Source: an uncultured Eubacteriales bacterium
GTDB taxonomy: Bacteria > Bacillota > Clostridia > Oscillospirales > Oscillospiraceae
Reading direction: 5' to 3'
DNA length: 6,493 nt
Assembly (NCBI GenBank): GCA_900544295.1
Contig: UQUO01000075.1
Span: forward strand, 1-6,493
Below the pieces are notes generated by a model that did no database searches, was not told the DNA's origin, and saw only the letters and a list, made by a program, of their open reading frames with translations. The position numbers and the translations under genes were made by a program. This document shows positions 1 through 6,439 of the stretch, in pieces; position 1 is the first letter of the stretch, and each line of letters begins with the position of its first letter.

Positions 1-80
1 CTTCGCGGACGGATTTTATCACTCGCCCCAGGGGCGAGGGGTTTGGGTCGGATGTGGACTGGCGTTTAAAAGTTTTTTGC

Positions 81-129
81 CCCGCTTTTTTACAAAAAAG
101 CGGGCGGGGTCCAGGGGCGGAGCCCCTGG
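81..129. repeat. Double-hairpin palindromic unit
   Basis: Two adjacent stem-loops. The first pairs 81-91 (CCCGCTTTTTT) perfectly with 94-104, leaving only AC in the loop. The second pairs 111-118 (CCAGGGGC) with 122-129 around the loop GGA. The first stem has a T-run inside it and not after it, so it is a poor match to a simple intrinsic terminator for any gene seen here. A related order of parts, a GGGGT segment followed by GGAGCCCC, recurs at the right edge near 6474-6487, which suggests members of one repeat family. Function is unknown. Confidence 0.55.
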
Positions 130-164
130 GCGTTTCTCTATGCTCACAAAGCGCAGGAGGGGGT

Positions 165-220
165 CAAAGGGGGAACCCTCGCCGGGGGTTCCCCCTTTGC
201 GGGCGGCCCCCGCCGCCCGC
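165..220. repeat. Two abutting perfect stem-loops
   Basis: Positions 165-178 (CAAAGGGGGAACCC) pair perfectly with 186-199 around a 7-nt loop. The next stem begins at 199, where GCGGGCGGC (199-207) pairs with 212-220 around CCCC. Both stems are perfect and GC-rich, so RNA from either strand should fold strongly. Neither is followed by a T-run, so they are not called as terminators. They are probably part of a mosaic intergenic repeat, or RNA-structure or processing elements. Confidence 0.55.
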
Positions 221-250
221 AGCCAATGCTACACCATAACGCCTGCGGTC

Positions 251-307
251 ATCCCCCTCCGGTCGTGGGTGGAACCACGCCCCTACAAGGTGTTTTTGCG
301 TTTTCGC
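251..307 (-). repeat. Palindromic intergenic repeat, copy A (inverted)
   Basis: Read on the minus strand, this copy starts with GCGAAAACGCA (297-307), then has TGTAGGGG (280-287), then a 5-bp stem CGTGG / CCACG (275-279 with 264-268) around a TTCC-containing loop. The same parts occur in the same order in copy B at 6326-6378 on the plus strand. The third stem pair is T-A here and G-C in copy B, a compensatory change. The outer limits are approximate because the flanking G-runs align ambiguously. Confidence 0.6.
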
Positions 308-344
308 GCTTAATTTGCCGGACGGAAAATGTCCCAATACTGTA

Positions 345-373
345 AAAAGCGCCCCTCTCAGGGGGGCGCTTTT
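345..373 (-). terminator. Intrinsic terminator of the lipoprotein operon
   Basis: An 11-bp stem pairs AAAAGCGCCCC (345-355) with GGGGCGCTTTT (363-373) around a 7-nt loop. On the minus strand it starts 5 bases past the TAG stop at 379 and gives a T-run at 348-344. The A-tract on the other side also leaves a T-run on the plus strand, so it could stop transcription from either direction. Confidence 0.85.
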
Positions 374-378
374 CACTT

Positions 379-2391
379 CTATTCCGCCTCGGCAAAATAC
401 ACGCTCAGCCGGTCCTGTATCACCCGCGCCGTTTCCTCCGCCGTGCGCGCCCCGGCGATGTAGGCGGAGGCCTCCTCTGTTATGATGTCGAGGGCCTGGC
501 GGTCGTAGAACTCCAGCCAGTCGGCGCTCTCTACGAGGGCGAGGTACTCCGCGGCCTCCTGCTCGTCGTGCAGCTGGAAGGGGCTGTCGCCGATGCCGTC
601 CCTCAGCATCTGCTCGAAGGCCGGGCGGTAGAGCGGCAGGGAGTGGGTGGCGAGGCCCTCCGGCGCGTCGGTCAGAAGGTAACTTATGAAGTCCCAGCAG
701 GCCTCCTTGTGCTCAGAGGCCGCGCAGATGCCCAGCGCCCAGTCGAGCAGTACGCTCAGCCCCGCCTCGCCGTCGGGGGAGATGAAGCCGAAATAGCTCA
801 TCTCCCGTCCCGACCAGGCCTCGTCGAACTTGAGGCCCCGGCTCAGTCCGCTCAGTACGCCTGCGCCCAGCATCAGCTGGCCCCGGCCCATGCGCTGCCA
901 GGCGTTTTCAAAGTTCTCCGGCGTCTCGTACTCGTCCGACCTGTCCCGCCTCACCAGCAGCGCGGCCTCAAGTATGGAGATGAACTCCGCGTTGTTGAAG
1001 TCGCAGGCCCCGGCATCCCGGTCCACGGCCCCGGCCAGATAGCGCTTCGACAGCTCCTCAATGAAATAGCCCGGCTCCATGTGATAGGCCATGTCCTGCC
1101 AGGGCTCCAGCGCTGCCTCCATTTCAAGGTATTCCGCAATGGAGATGCCCCGCCTCTCTCCGAAAACTTCTTTCGGCCCCCTGAGCCCGCGCAGGGTGAA
1201 GCCGTCGCTGAGCACATAGAGCCCGCCGGGGCTGCAGAGCGCGTCCCAGACCATGAGGTCCTCCCGCCCAAGCTCGGGGTCGGCGTCGAGATAGGGCGTC
1301 ATGTCCGCCATCAGACCCCTGGCTATGTAGCCCGCAAGGCCCGGGTCGTGCGAACCGCCGACCGTGCCGACGCAGAGCATGTCCGGCCCCTCGCCCGCGG
1401 CGAACTCGGCGGCGAGCCGCGTCCGCGCGTTTTCGAGGCTGCCGCCCGCGAGCTCATAGTAGTCCACCACCCGGATGAGGCAGGGCCCGCCCGAGCTGTT
1501 GTATTCCCAGACCAGAGCCTCAAAGCGTGAGGAGTACCCGAACACGCCTAGGGTGAGCACCGCTCTGTCCGCCACCTCCTCCGGCGTGGCGGGCCGGAGC
1601 AGGACATAGCCCCGCTCCGTGGAGCAGAGCAGGCGGCCCTCGCCCAGGGGCGAGAGCGCGTTTATCCTGCCCGGCTCGATGCGGCAGGCGTCAAAGTCCA
1701 CGAGCGGCGTCCTGGCCCCGGCGGCGTCCAGGGTGTACACTCCGTCCGTCCCGGCAAGGTACAAAAACGCCGCCTCGTCCCCTGAGCCGAGAACCCCGCC
1801 CTCGACTGCGAAGCCCTCGCTGCCGCCATCGAGCGGCAAGACGAAAAGGCCCGCTCCCTGTACAGAGACGCTGTGCAGCCCGCCGTCCCCGTCCGCCACG
1901 AGATAGCGGTGGCCCTCGGGCAGCTCCAGCTCCTCCGTCCTGCCATCAGGCGAGAGGGAGACGGCGCGCTCACCGAGGTCGGCCCAGGCCCGGCCGCGCG
2001 ACAGCAGCAGGCCCTGCGGCTCAGCGGGCAGCACGGCTTCCGCCAGCAGCTCGCCCTCCATGGAGTAGAGCCGCAGGAAAACGCCCTCGCCGTCGAGGCA
2101 GTAGAGCCAGGCGCCGTTTTCGTCCACGCGCAGCAGCCCGCCGCCGCTGCCTGAGAGACGGAACAACAGCTTCCCGGGGCTCAGGATGCTCAGCCCGCCC
2201 CCGGACGCGATAGCAAGCCGGTAGCCCTCGCTGCCGTAATAACAATAGAGCTCCGGCTCAAACTCCCCGGGCAGCTCCGGCACCTCCGCCGCATAGCACT
2301 CTCCTGGCCCTTCCCAGCCCGCGCCGGACTGCCCGCAGCCGGGAAGGAGCAGCAGCGCCAGCGCCGCCAGGAGCGCCGCCGCCCGCCTCAT
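379..2391 (-). CDS. Lipoprotein: propeller-like domain plus solute-binding domain
   Basis: This 670 aa protein is probably exported and lipid-anchored. Residues 1-19 form a signal peptide (basic MRR, Ala/Leu core) ending in the lipobox L16-P-G-C19. Residues ~45-265 contain about six blade-like units of beta strands and turns, such as DENGAWLYCLDGEG and SLSPDGRTEEL, suggesting a beta-propeller. Residues ~278-668 resemble the clostridial family-1 extracellular sugar-binding fold: LTLGVFGYSSRFEALVWEYN, GEGPDML (334-340), MADMTPYLDADPELGRED (361-378) and the C-terminal ACWDFISYLLT (564-574). The gene overlaps the preceding lipoprotein gene by ATGA, and only a weak SD-like GGGG lies upstream, so translational coupling is likely. 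No permease or ATPase is nearby, so ligand and partner are unknown; a sensor role is possible. The solute-binding call is firm and the propeller call moderate. Confidence 0.85.
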   Translation of the reverse strand: MRRAAALLAALALLLLPGCGQSGAGWEGPGECYAAEVPELPGEFEPELYCYYGSEGYRLAIASGGGLSILSPGKLLFRLSGSGGGLLRVDENGAWLYCLDGEGVFLRLYSMEGELLAEAVLPAEPQGLLLSRGRAWADLGERAVSLSPDGRTEELELPEGHRYLVADGDGGLHSVSVQGAGLFVLPLDGGSEGFAVEGGVLGSGDEAAFLYLAGTDGVYTLDAAGARTPLVDFDACRIEPGRINALSPLGEGRLLCSTERGYVLLRPATPEEVADRAVLTLGVFGYSSRFEALVWEYNSSGGPCLIRVVDYYELAGGSLENARTRLAAEFAAGEGPDMLCVGTVGGSHDPGLAGYIARGLMADMTPYLDADPELGREDLMVWDALCSPGGLYVLSDGFTLRGLRGPKEVFGERRGISIAEYLEMEAALEPWQDMAYHMEPGYFIEELSKRYLAGAVDRDAGACDFNNAEFISILEAALLVRRDRSDEYETPENFENAWQRMGRGQLMLGAGVLSGLSRGLKFDEAWSGREMSYFGFISPDGEAGLSVLLDWALGICAASEHKEACWDFISYLLTDAPEGLATHSLPLYRPAFEQMLRDGIGDSPFQLHDEQEAAEYLALVESADWLEFYDRQALDIITEEASAYIAGARTAEETARVIQDRLSVYFAEAE

Positions 2392-3278
2392 GCCGCGCCC
2401 CGGAGGCTCATGCCGTCCACATAGGCCCGCGCCAGCTCCAGCGCCGCCTCGTCCACGCCCTCCTGCTCCGCCAGGCGCGCGTAGAGCTGCTCCGCCCCGG
2501 CGGGCAGCAGGCAGCCGTCGCCCAGCTCTATCGCGGGCCGCGAGTCCGGCCCGTAGACGAAGCTGAGGAACTCCCAGGCCCCCTCCACGTCCCCGCAGGA
2601 GGCGAGGATGGAGAGCGTGAGGCAGTCCGTCTCCGGCCCGAAGCCGGGGCAGCCCGTGTCCCAGAGCGCTCCGTCCGTCACCATCGCGGCCAGCTGCTCC
2701 ACGCTGGAGAGGTTCACCCGCTCCAGCAGCGAGGGCATGTCGCAGTACTTTTCCAGCTCCGTCTCGCGGTCGTATTCGGGCTGATAGGCGTTCAGCTGCC
2801 AGGGGACGTCGTTCGCCCAGCCGGGAAAGAGCAGCGCGCCCTCGCCCAGCCCGTCCAGCAGCTCCAGCGCCTCGGCCTCGGAGAGCGTCAGCCGCCCGTC
2901 CAGCAGCTCCTTGGAGCAGCCGTAGTTCATGCCGCCCCAGCGCACCGGCAGCGCGTAGAGCGCCCCGTCCTCCTCCAGCCCGTCCAGCAGGAAGGGCAGG
3001 ATGTCCTCCCGGCCCATGCCGGAGTCCACGTATGGCATTATGTCAACCAGATTTGAGCTCTCATAGCCCGCGCCACCGGCCGCAATGTCCGGTGCTTCCG
3101 TGTCCATGACCACGCGGTAGTCCGCGCTCGCGGCGTTGAAGAGCCGCACGGCGTCCGAGAGCACGGCGCTGCCGTCCGCGTCGAGCCGGAGCACAGTCCG
3201 CCCGTCCGCGGCAGGCTGGGAGCCGCATCCCGCGAGCGTGAGCAGCAGGGCCAGAAGTGCGGCAAATGTCCTTTTCAT
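2388..3278 (-). CDS. Short solute-binding-like lipoprotein
   Basis: A 296 aa predicted lipoprotein and first gene of the two-gene operon. The ATG at 3278 is preferred over an in-frame ATG 19 codons upstream because it has AGGAGG seven bases ahead and starts directly with a signal peptide, MKRTF plus a Leu/Ala core, ending in the lipobox L15-A-G-C18. Family-like segments are AVRLFNAASADYRVVM (43-58), LVDIMPYVDSGMGREDILPF (77-96), DGALYALPVRWGGMNYG (104-120) and DVEGAWEFLSFVYG (230-243). It is much shorter than the usual 400-450 residues. Compared with the downstream protein it lacks most of the region around GEGPDML and part of the middle lobe. The frame is intact and coupled by ATGA, so it is more likely a compact functional form than a pseudogene, but sugar binding is uncertain. 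Confidence 0.8.
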   Translation of the reverse strand: MKRTFAALLALLLTLAGCGSQPAADGRTVLRLDADGSAVLSDAVRLFNAASADYRVVMDTEAPDIAAGGAGYESSNLVDIMPYVDSGMGREDILPFLLDGLEEDGALYALPVRWGGMNYGCSKELLDGRLTLSEAEALELLDGLGEGALLFPGWANDVPWQLNAYQPEYDRETELEKYCDMPSLLERVNLSSVEQLAAMVTDGALWDTGCPGFGPETDCLTLSILASCGDVEGAWEFLSFVYGPDSRPAIELGDGCLLPAGAEQLYARLAEQEGVDEAALELARAYVDGMSLRGAA

Positions 3279-3285
3279 AACGTTG

Positions 3286-3291
3286 CCTCCT
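3286..3291 (-). promoter_or_regulatory. Ribosome binding site that fixes the lipoprotein start
   Basis: AGGAGG on the minus strand, seven bases before the ATG at 3278. It sets the start at residue 20 of the longer open frame. I found no convincing -35/-10 pair for this operon in 3279-3380; the region is AT-richer than its surroundings but no box pair has good spacing. Confidence 0.8.
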
Positions 3292-3377
3292 GTCATTTTT
3301 GGCCAGCTTATCAGCTGCTTGTATCTGAATTGCATCAGGCGGGACGTGTTTACAAATCGTTCATAATTTCCGCATAT

Positions 3378-3412
3378 AAAAAGGCCCCGCCGCTCACTAG
3401 CGGCGGGGCCTT
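3378..3412 (-). terminator. Strong intrinsic terminator after the MFS/108 aa unit
   Basis: A perfect 14-bp stem pairs AAGGCCCCGCCGCT (3381-3394) with 3399-3412 around the loop CACT. Read on the minus strand it begins four bases after the TGA stop at 3417 and ends in TTTTT (3382-3378). It should separate the MFS unit from the lipoprotein operon downstream. Confidence 0.93.
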
Positions 3413-3416
3413 GCGC

Positions 3417-3743
3417 TCATTCAACGTCTCTGAAGCCGTCGTCCTCGGGTTCGAGCTGGCGCTTGAGGGCACGCAGCCTGCCTGCGACGTCGTCACCGGG
3501 CTCATCGAGGCGCTTCTGCATCTCCTCAAGCAGGAAACGGGAACCTGAGAGCATGGTGTAGGTGGCGCTGCGGGCCTTGCCGGCCTTGGAGAGCTCCTGC
3601 AGGTTCAGGCGCACGAGTTCGAGCTCAGCGCCGACGCTCTCGTAGAGATCCTCATACTTGCCGAGGGCGGCGAGCAGCTCCTCAGGGCTGTGCTCTCCTG
3701 CCGTGTAGCCGCCGCCGGGGGCGGGTTGGGTGAGTCTGTCCAT
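3417..3743 (-). CDS. Small helical protein of unknown function
   Basis: A 108 aa soluble, charged protein with no signal peptide or membrane segment. GGAGGT lies nine bases before the ATG, and the gene starts 20 bases after the MFS stop, so the two are probably cotranscribed; a strong terminator follows at once. Residues ~20-52 and ~68-98 look alpha-helical with heptad-like leucines (ELELVRLNLQEL, LLEEMQKRL), suggesting a helical hairpin or coiled coil. The N-terminus, MDRLT followed by EELLAALGKYEDL (21-33), recalls small phage-associated proteins of Clostridia that begin with MERLT and contain a YED motif; this resemblance is from memory and weak. I do not recognise the family. A role as a cytoplasmic partner of the transporter cannot be inferred beyond linkage. 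Confidence 0.75.
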   Translation of the reverse strand: MDRLTQPAPGGGYTAGEHSPEELLAALGKYEDLYESVGAELELVRLNLQELSKAGKARSATYTMLSGSRFLLEEMQKRLDEPGDDVAGRLRALKRQLEPEDDGFRDVE

Positions 3744-3763
3744 TTTTGAATTACCTCCGGATA

Positions 3764-5302
3764 TCAGTCATCGCCGCCGCCGAGGGCCTCAAGCTTGGAG
3801 ACCGGCGTCGGCCTGTTGTCGCCGTGCTTCACGAAGAGCATCGTCAGGAAGGCCAGCAGCACGCATACGCTGCCGTAGGGGAAGAGCACCGTCATGGCCA
3901 GCTTGTCCATGAGGAAGCCGGAGAAGATGGGCGTGATGGTCTGGGCCGCCATGCTGGCGGTGTAGTAGAAGCCGGTGTAGCGGCCCACGTCGCCTCCGCG
4001 CGAGAGCTCGACGACCATGGGATAGCTGTTGACGTTTATCGTCGCCCAGCCCACGCCCGCGAGGGCGAAGAGGATGTTCATGACGAGCGGAGAACTGCCC
4101 GCGCGGATGAAGCTGCCCGCGAGGAAGGCCCCGCCCAGGATGACGATGCCCGCGAGTATGGTCTTGCGCCGGCCTATCTTCGAGGCGATGGCGCCGACGG
4201 GTATGTAGGAGACGATGGCAGCGCCCGTGGCGATGGTGAGCGTGGCGTTGTAGTCGAGGTCGAGGACGTTGGAGGCGTAGACGGCGTACTTGCTGGTGAC
4301 GGCGTTGTAGCCGAAGAACCAGAGAACGACGGAGGCGAGGATGAGGAGCAGAGATCTGCGCTCGGCCTTCGAGAGCTTCCTGTCGCCGGAGCCGTTGTCC
4401 TCGGCCTCCTCGGTATCTATGCCGTAGCGGGCGCTCTCCTCGTGCATCTCACGCACGAGCTGGGGCTCCTTGACTTTCCAGAGGAAGATGAGCAGGGAGC
4501 CGAGCATGAGGCCGGAGATGACGGCAAAGAAGGCGGTGTAGCTCATGAGGGCGTTTTCGGCCTTGCCGGTGCCGAAGACCATGCCTAGGATGAGGACGAT
4601 GATGCCGCCGGCAGCGCCCATGAGGTTTATGACGGCGTTGGCCTTGCTGCGCAGGGGTTTTATCGTGACGTCCGGCATGAGCGCCACGGCTGGGCTGCGG
4701 AAGGTGGCCATGCTGAGCAGCACCAGGAGCAGCACGCCGATGAAGAGGATGAGCGGCGCCCGGTGCTCGGCGCTCGCCTGAGCGGCGTAGGCCTGGCGGG
4801 CGGGGACGACGTAGTTGGTGTAATCCGGATTCGTGCCGCCGTCCGCGTCCTTCAGCGTGATGGCGCAGAATTCCTCGCGCGTGAACTCCTCCTGGACGAC
4901 GAAAGTCTCGCCGTCGGGCGTGGAGGCGGTCAGGTCCGCGTCATAGAGCGTCTCCTGGGCCGTGGGATTGTCCACGGCGACGGGGGCGAGGTATTTTATC
5001 TGCATGTCGTCCGCGAAGGAGAGGACGACGAAGAGCGCCGCGGCCGCGACGGTGCCGAAGATGATGAAGGGCGTCCTGCGCCCGCGGCGGCTCTTGCACT
5101 TGTCCGAGACGGCGCCGAAGAGCGGCAGCAGGAAGAGCGCCAGCACGTTGTCCGCCGCCATGATGACGCCGGAGAGCGTCTGCGACATGCCGAATTTGTC
5201 CGTGAGTATCTTGGGTATAATGGTGTCGTAGGCCTGCCAGAAGGCGCAGATAAGGAAAAAGGCGAAACCGACGAAGATGGTGCGCTTATAGTTTAGCTTC
5301 AT
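3764..5302 (-). CDS. MFS sugar symporter, SLC45/GPH-like
   Basis: A 512 aa inner-membrane transporter with about 12 helices (roughly 9-28, 44-65, 78-97, 183-201, 222-245, 255-275, 316-333, 350-374, 380-398, 406-428, 441-465, 470-490). The MFS motif A between helices 2 and 3 reads GAVSDKCKSRRGRRTPFI (63-80), and its RGRRxPFI ending is typical of the SLC45/sucrose-transporter branch. A second copy, ASKIGRRKTILAG (373-385), marks the other half. RSPAVALMPDVTIKPLRSKA (202-221) also fits this clostridial group. The substrate is probably a disaccharide or glycoside moved with a cation, but no residue here fixes it. Unusual is an ~85-residue polar insert (98-182) between helices 3 and 4 on the outer face. 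AGGGA about five bases before the ATG is a modest ribosome site. It heads a unit with the 108 aa gene. Confidence 0.9.
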   Translation of the reverse strand: MKLNYKRTIFVGFAFFLICAFWQAYDTIIPKILTDKFGMSQTLSGVIMAADNVLALFLLPLFGAVSDKCKSRRGRRTPFIIFGTVAAAALFVVLSFADDMQIKYLAPVAVDNPTAQETLYDADLTASTPDGETFVVQEEFTREEFCAITLKDADGGTNPDYTNYVVPARQAYAAQASAEHRAPLILFIGVLLLVLLSMATFRSPAVALMPDVTIKPLRSKANAVINLMGAAGGIIVLILGMVFGTGKAENALMSYTAFFAVISGLMLGSLLIFLWKVKEPQLVREMHEESARYGIDTEEAEDNGSGDRKLSKAERRSLLLILASVVLWFFGYNAVTSKYAVYASNVLDLDYNATLTIATGAAIVSYIPVGAIASKIGRRKTILAGIVILGGAFLAGSFIRAGSSPLVMNILFALAGVGWATINVNSYPMVVELSRGGDVGRYTGFYYTASMAAQTITPIFSGFLMDKLAMTVLFPYGSVCVLLAFLTMLFVKHGDNRPTPVSKLEALGGGDD

Positions 5303-5332
5303 TCTATCCCTCTCTCTACCGTTTATGACCTA

Positions 5333-5361
5333 AGTGTAAACTATATCCCGGAGCAATTCAA
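5333..5361 (-). promoter_or_regulatory. Probable promoter of the MFS unit
   Basis: On the minus strand TTGAAT (5361-5356), a 17-base spacer and TACACT (5338-5333) match sigma-A boxes at four of six positions each. The predicted start near 5326 would leave a leader of about 24 bases. GTTTA / TAAAC (5321-5325 with 5337-5341) forms a spaced inverted repeat across the -10 region and could be an operator; five-base arms are weak evidence. Confidence 0.5.
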
Positions 5362-5368
5362 CATTTAT

Positions 5369-5397
5369 TTGACGCTGGGAGCGAGGCGTTGTAAAAT
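5369..5397 (+). promoter_or_regulatory. Sigma-A promoter of the GDPD gene
   Basis: TTGACG (5369-5374), exactly 17 bases, then TAAAAT (5392-5397): five of six matches in each box at ideal spacing. Transcription would start near 5404, only ~16 bases before the ATG, with the ribosome site GGGAGGT at 5407-5413. Its -35 box lies seven bases from the -35 box of the divergent MFS promoter. Confidence 0.8.
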
Positions 5398-5419
5398 AAC
5401 ATCATAGGGAGGTGCCGGT

Positions 5420-6259
5420 ATGAAAAACGACACTACTGCACTCAAAGTACTGCTGTATACGGCGGGCGGCGCGGCTGCGCTGGCCGGGATGTGCGCGTAT
5501 CTCGTGGCGCCCGGCAAGCGGGACAAGGCCCGGCGCGCCCCCTTCATGGGCCGCAATTACGCACATCGAGGCCTGCACAGGATAGATAAGAGCGTACCTG
5601 AGAACTCGATACCGGCCTTCGAGGCCGCGGCGCGCATTGGCTACGGCGTGGAGCTGGACGTCCACCTGTCGAAGGACGGGGAGCTCGTGGTCTTCCACGA
5701 CGACGATCTGATGCGCATCTGCGGCGCGGAGGGCCGTGTGGAGGAAAAGACCCTCGCGGAGCTCCGGCAATACCGCCTGTGCGGTACGGAATACGGCATC
5801 CCGACCCTGGCGGAGGTGCTTGCCGCCATAGACGGGCGCTGTCCCATGATAGTCGAGCTCAAGCGCGGCTCCCGGAACCGCGAGCTCTGCCGCAAGACCT
5901 ACGAGCTCATGCGCGGCTACAAGGGCCGCTGGTGTGTGGAGAGTTTCGACCCGCGCATCGTGCTTTGGTTCCGCGTGCATGCGCCGGAGGTGCTCCGCGG
6001 CCAGCTCTCGACGCGCATGTCGTCTCTGCGCAAGTCCACAAAGCCGCTGCAGGCCTTCATCCTCAGCCGGCTTTTCCTGAACTTCCTGACGCGGCCGCAC
6101 TTCATTGCGTATGAGATAGGCCGCAAGCCCCTGACCGTGAAGCTTTGCGAGCTCATGGGCGCGATGAAGGTCGCGTGGACTTCTCGTGAATGGAAGACGG
6201 AGGAGAAAAACGACGCGGTCATTTTCCAATTCTATCGCCCGAGGGTGAAATTCAAATAA
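5420..6259 (+). CDS. Membrane-anchored glycerophosphodiester phosphodiesterase
   Basis: A 279 aa GDPD-family enzyme, expected to hydrolyse glycerophosphodiesters to glycerol-3-phosphate and an alcohol, dependent on a divalent metal. One N-terminal membrane segment (~8-30) is followed by a basic stretch (GKRDKARR) and then the TIM-barrel domain. The catalytic signature is complete: H49-R50 in YAHRGLH, PENS (60-63), E78 and D80 in VELDVHL, H93 in VFHDDD, E146 and K148 in IVELKRG, and ESFDP (174-178). The barrel closes with VAWTSREW (251-258). The side on which it acts is not certain: a basic stretch just after the helix would by the positive-inside rule favour a cytoplasmic domain, while the uncleaved anchor also fits an outer location. 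GGGAGGT six bases before the ATG supports the start. It is monocistronic and divergent from the MFS gene. Confidence 0.93.
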   Translation: MKNDTTALKVLLYTAGGAAALAGMCAYLVAPGKRDKARRAPFMGRNYAHRGLHRIDKSVPENSIPAFEAAARIGYGVELDVHLSKDGELVVFHDDDLMRICGAEGRVEEKTLAELRQYRLCGTEYGIPTLAEVLAAIDGRCPMIVELKRGSRNRELCRKTYELMRGYKGRWCVESFDPRIVLWFRVHAPEVLRGQLSTRMSSLRKSTKPLQAFILSRLFLNFLTRPHFIAYEIGRKPLTVKLCELMGAMKVAWTSREWKTEEKNDAVIFQFYRPRVKFK

Positions 6260-6265
6260 ACAGCC

Positions 6266-6305
6266 GCAAAGAGGCGGGCGCTGGAGGCGCCTGTCTCTTT
6301 GCTTT
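6266..6305 (+). terminator. Probable terminator of the GDPD gene
   Basis: A 16-bp stem with two G-U pairs joins 6266-6281 (GCAAAGAGGCGGGCGC) to 6287-6302 around a 5-nt loop, seven bases after the TAA. Only TTT follows the stem, so the T-run is weak; termination may be partial or the hairpin may mainly protect the mRNA end. Confidence 0.7.
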
Positions 6306-6325
6306 ATGCGCGACGTATGACAATT

Positions 6326-6378
6326 GCGAAAACGCACCTCCCTGTAGGGGGCGGGGTTCCATCCCCGCCCGGGGGTGG
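6326..6378 (+). repeat. Palindromic intergenic repeat, copy B
   Basis: GCGAAAACGCA (6326-6336), TGTAGGGG (6343-6350), then an 8-bp perfect stem GGGCGGGG (6349-6356) with CCCCGCCC (6363-6370) around TTCCAT. The same parts in the same order are found on the opposite strand at 251-307. The stem is longer and fully GC here. The right limit is approximate. Confidence 0.65.
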
Positions 6379-6439
6379 GTTTTGGCTGGGCGGAACTCGC
6401 CGTTTTGCTGTTGGTTGTCTTTACCTTGTGCTGCCTATT

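Larger units (their letters stand above)
1..344. other. Gene-free intergenic stretch packed with hairpins
   Basis: I see no credible gene here. Short open frames cross the stretch on both strands, but they read through palindromes, lack a good ribosome binding site and give low-complexity Pro/Arg/Gly-rich peptides. What it does hold is a series of inverted repeats: 22-38, 81-104 (11-bp perfect stem, 2-nt loop), 111-129 (8-bp stem, 3-nt loop), 165-199 (14-bp perfect stem, 7-nt loop), 199-220 (9-bp stem, 4-nt loop) and 264-279. The operon terminator at 345-373 follows directly. The layout looks like stacked intergenic repeat units of the kind common in GC-rich Clostridia; that comparison is from memory. 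Confidence 0.75.

Noticed and set aside
54..376. Short open frames on both strands in the left intergenic stretch
   Set aside because: They read through perfect palindromes, have no good ribosome site, and look like translated repeats.
568..1530. 320-codon open frame on the plus strand
   Set aside because: It lies fully antisense to the 670 aa lipoprotein gene, has a low-complexity Ala/Arg/Pro/Glu-rich product and no domain. High GC keeps antisense frames open.
3279..3335. N-terminal extension of the short lipoprotein to an upstream ATG (315 aa)
   Set aside because: The extension would bury the signal peptide and spans the AGGAGG site that serves the ATG at 3278.
3746..4588. 280-codon open frame on the plus strand
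   Set aside because: It is antisense to the MFS gene; its Glu/Gly/Val/Asp-rich product reflects the complement of membrane-helix codons.
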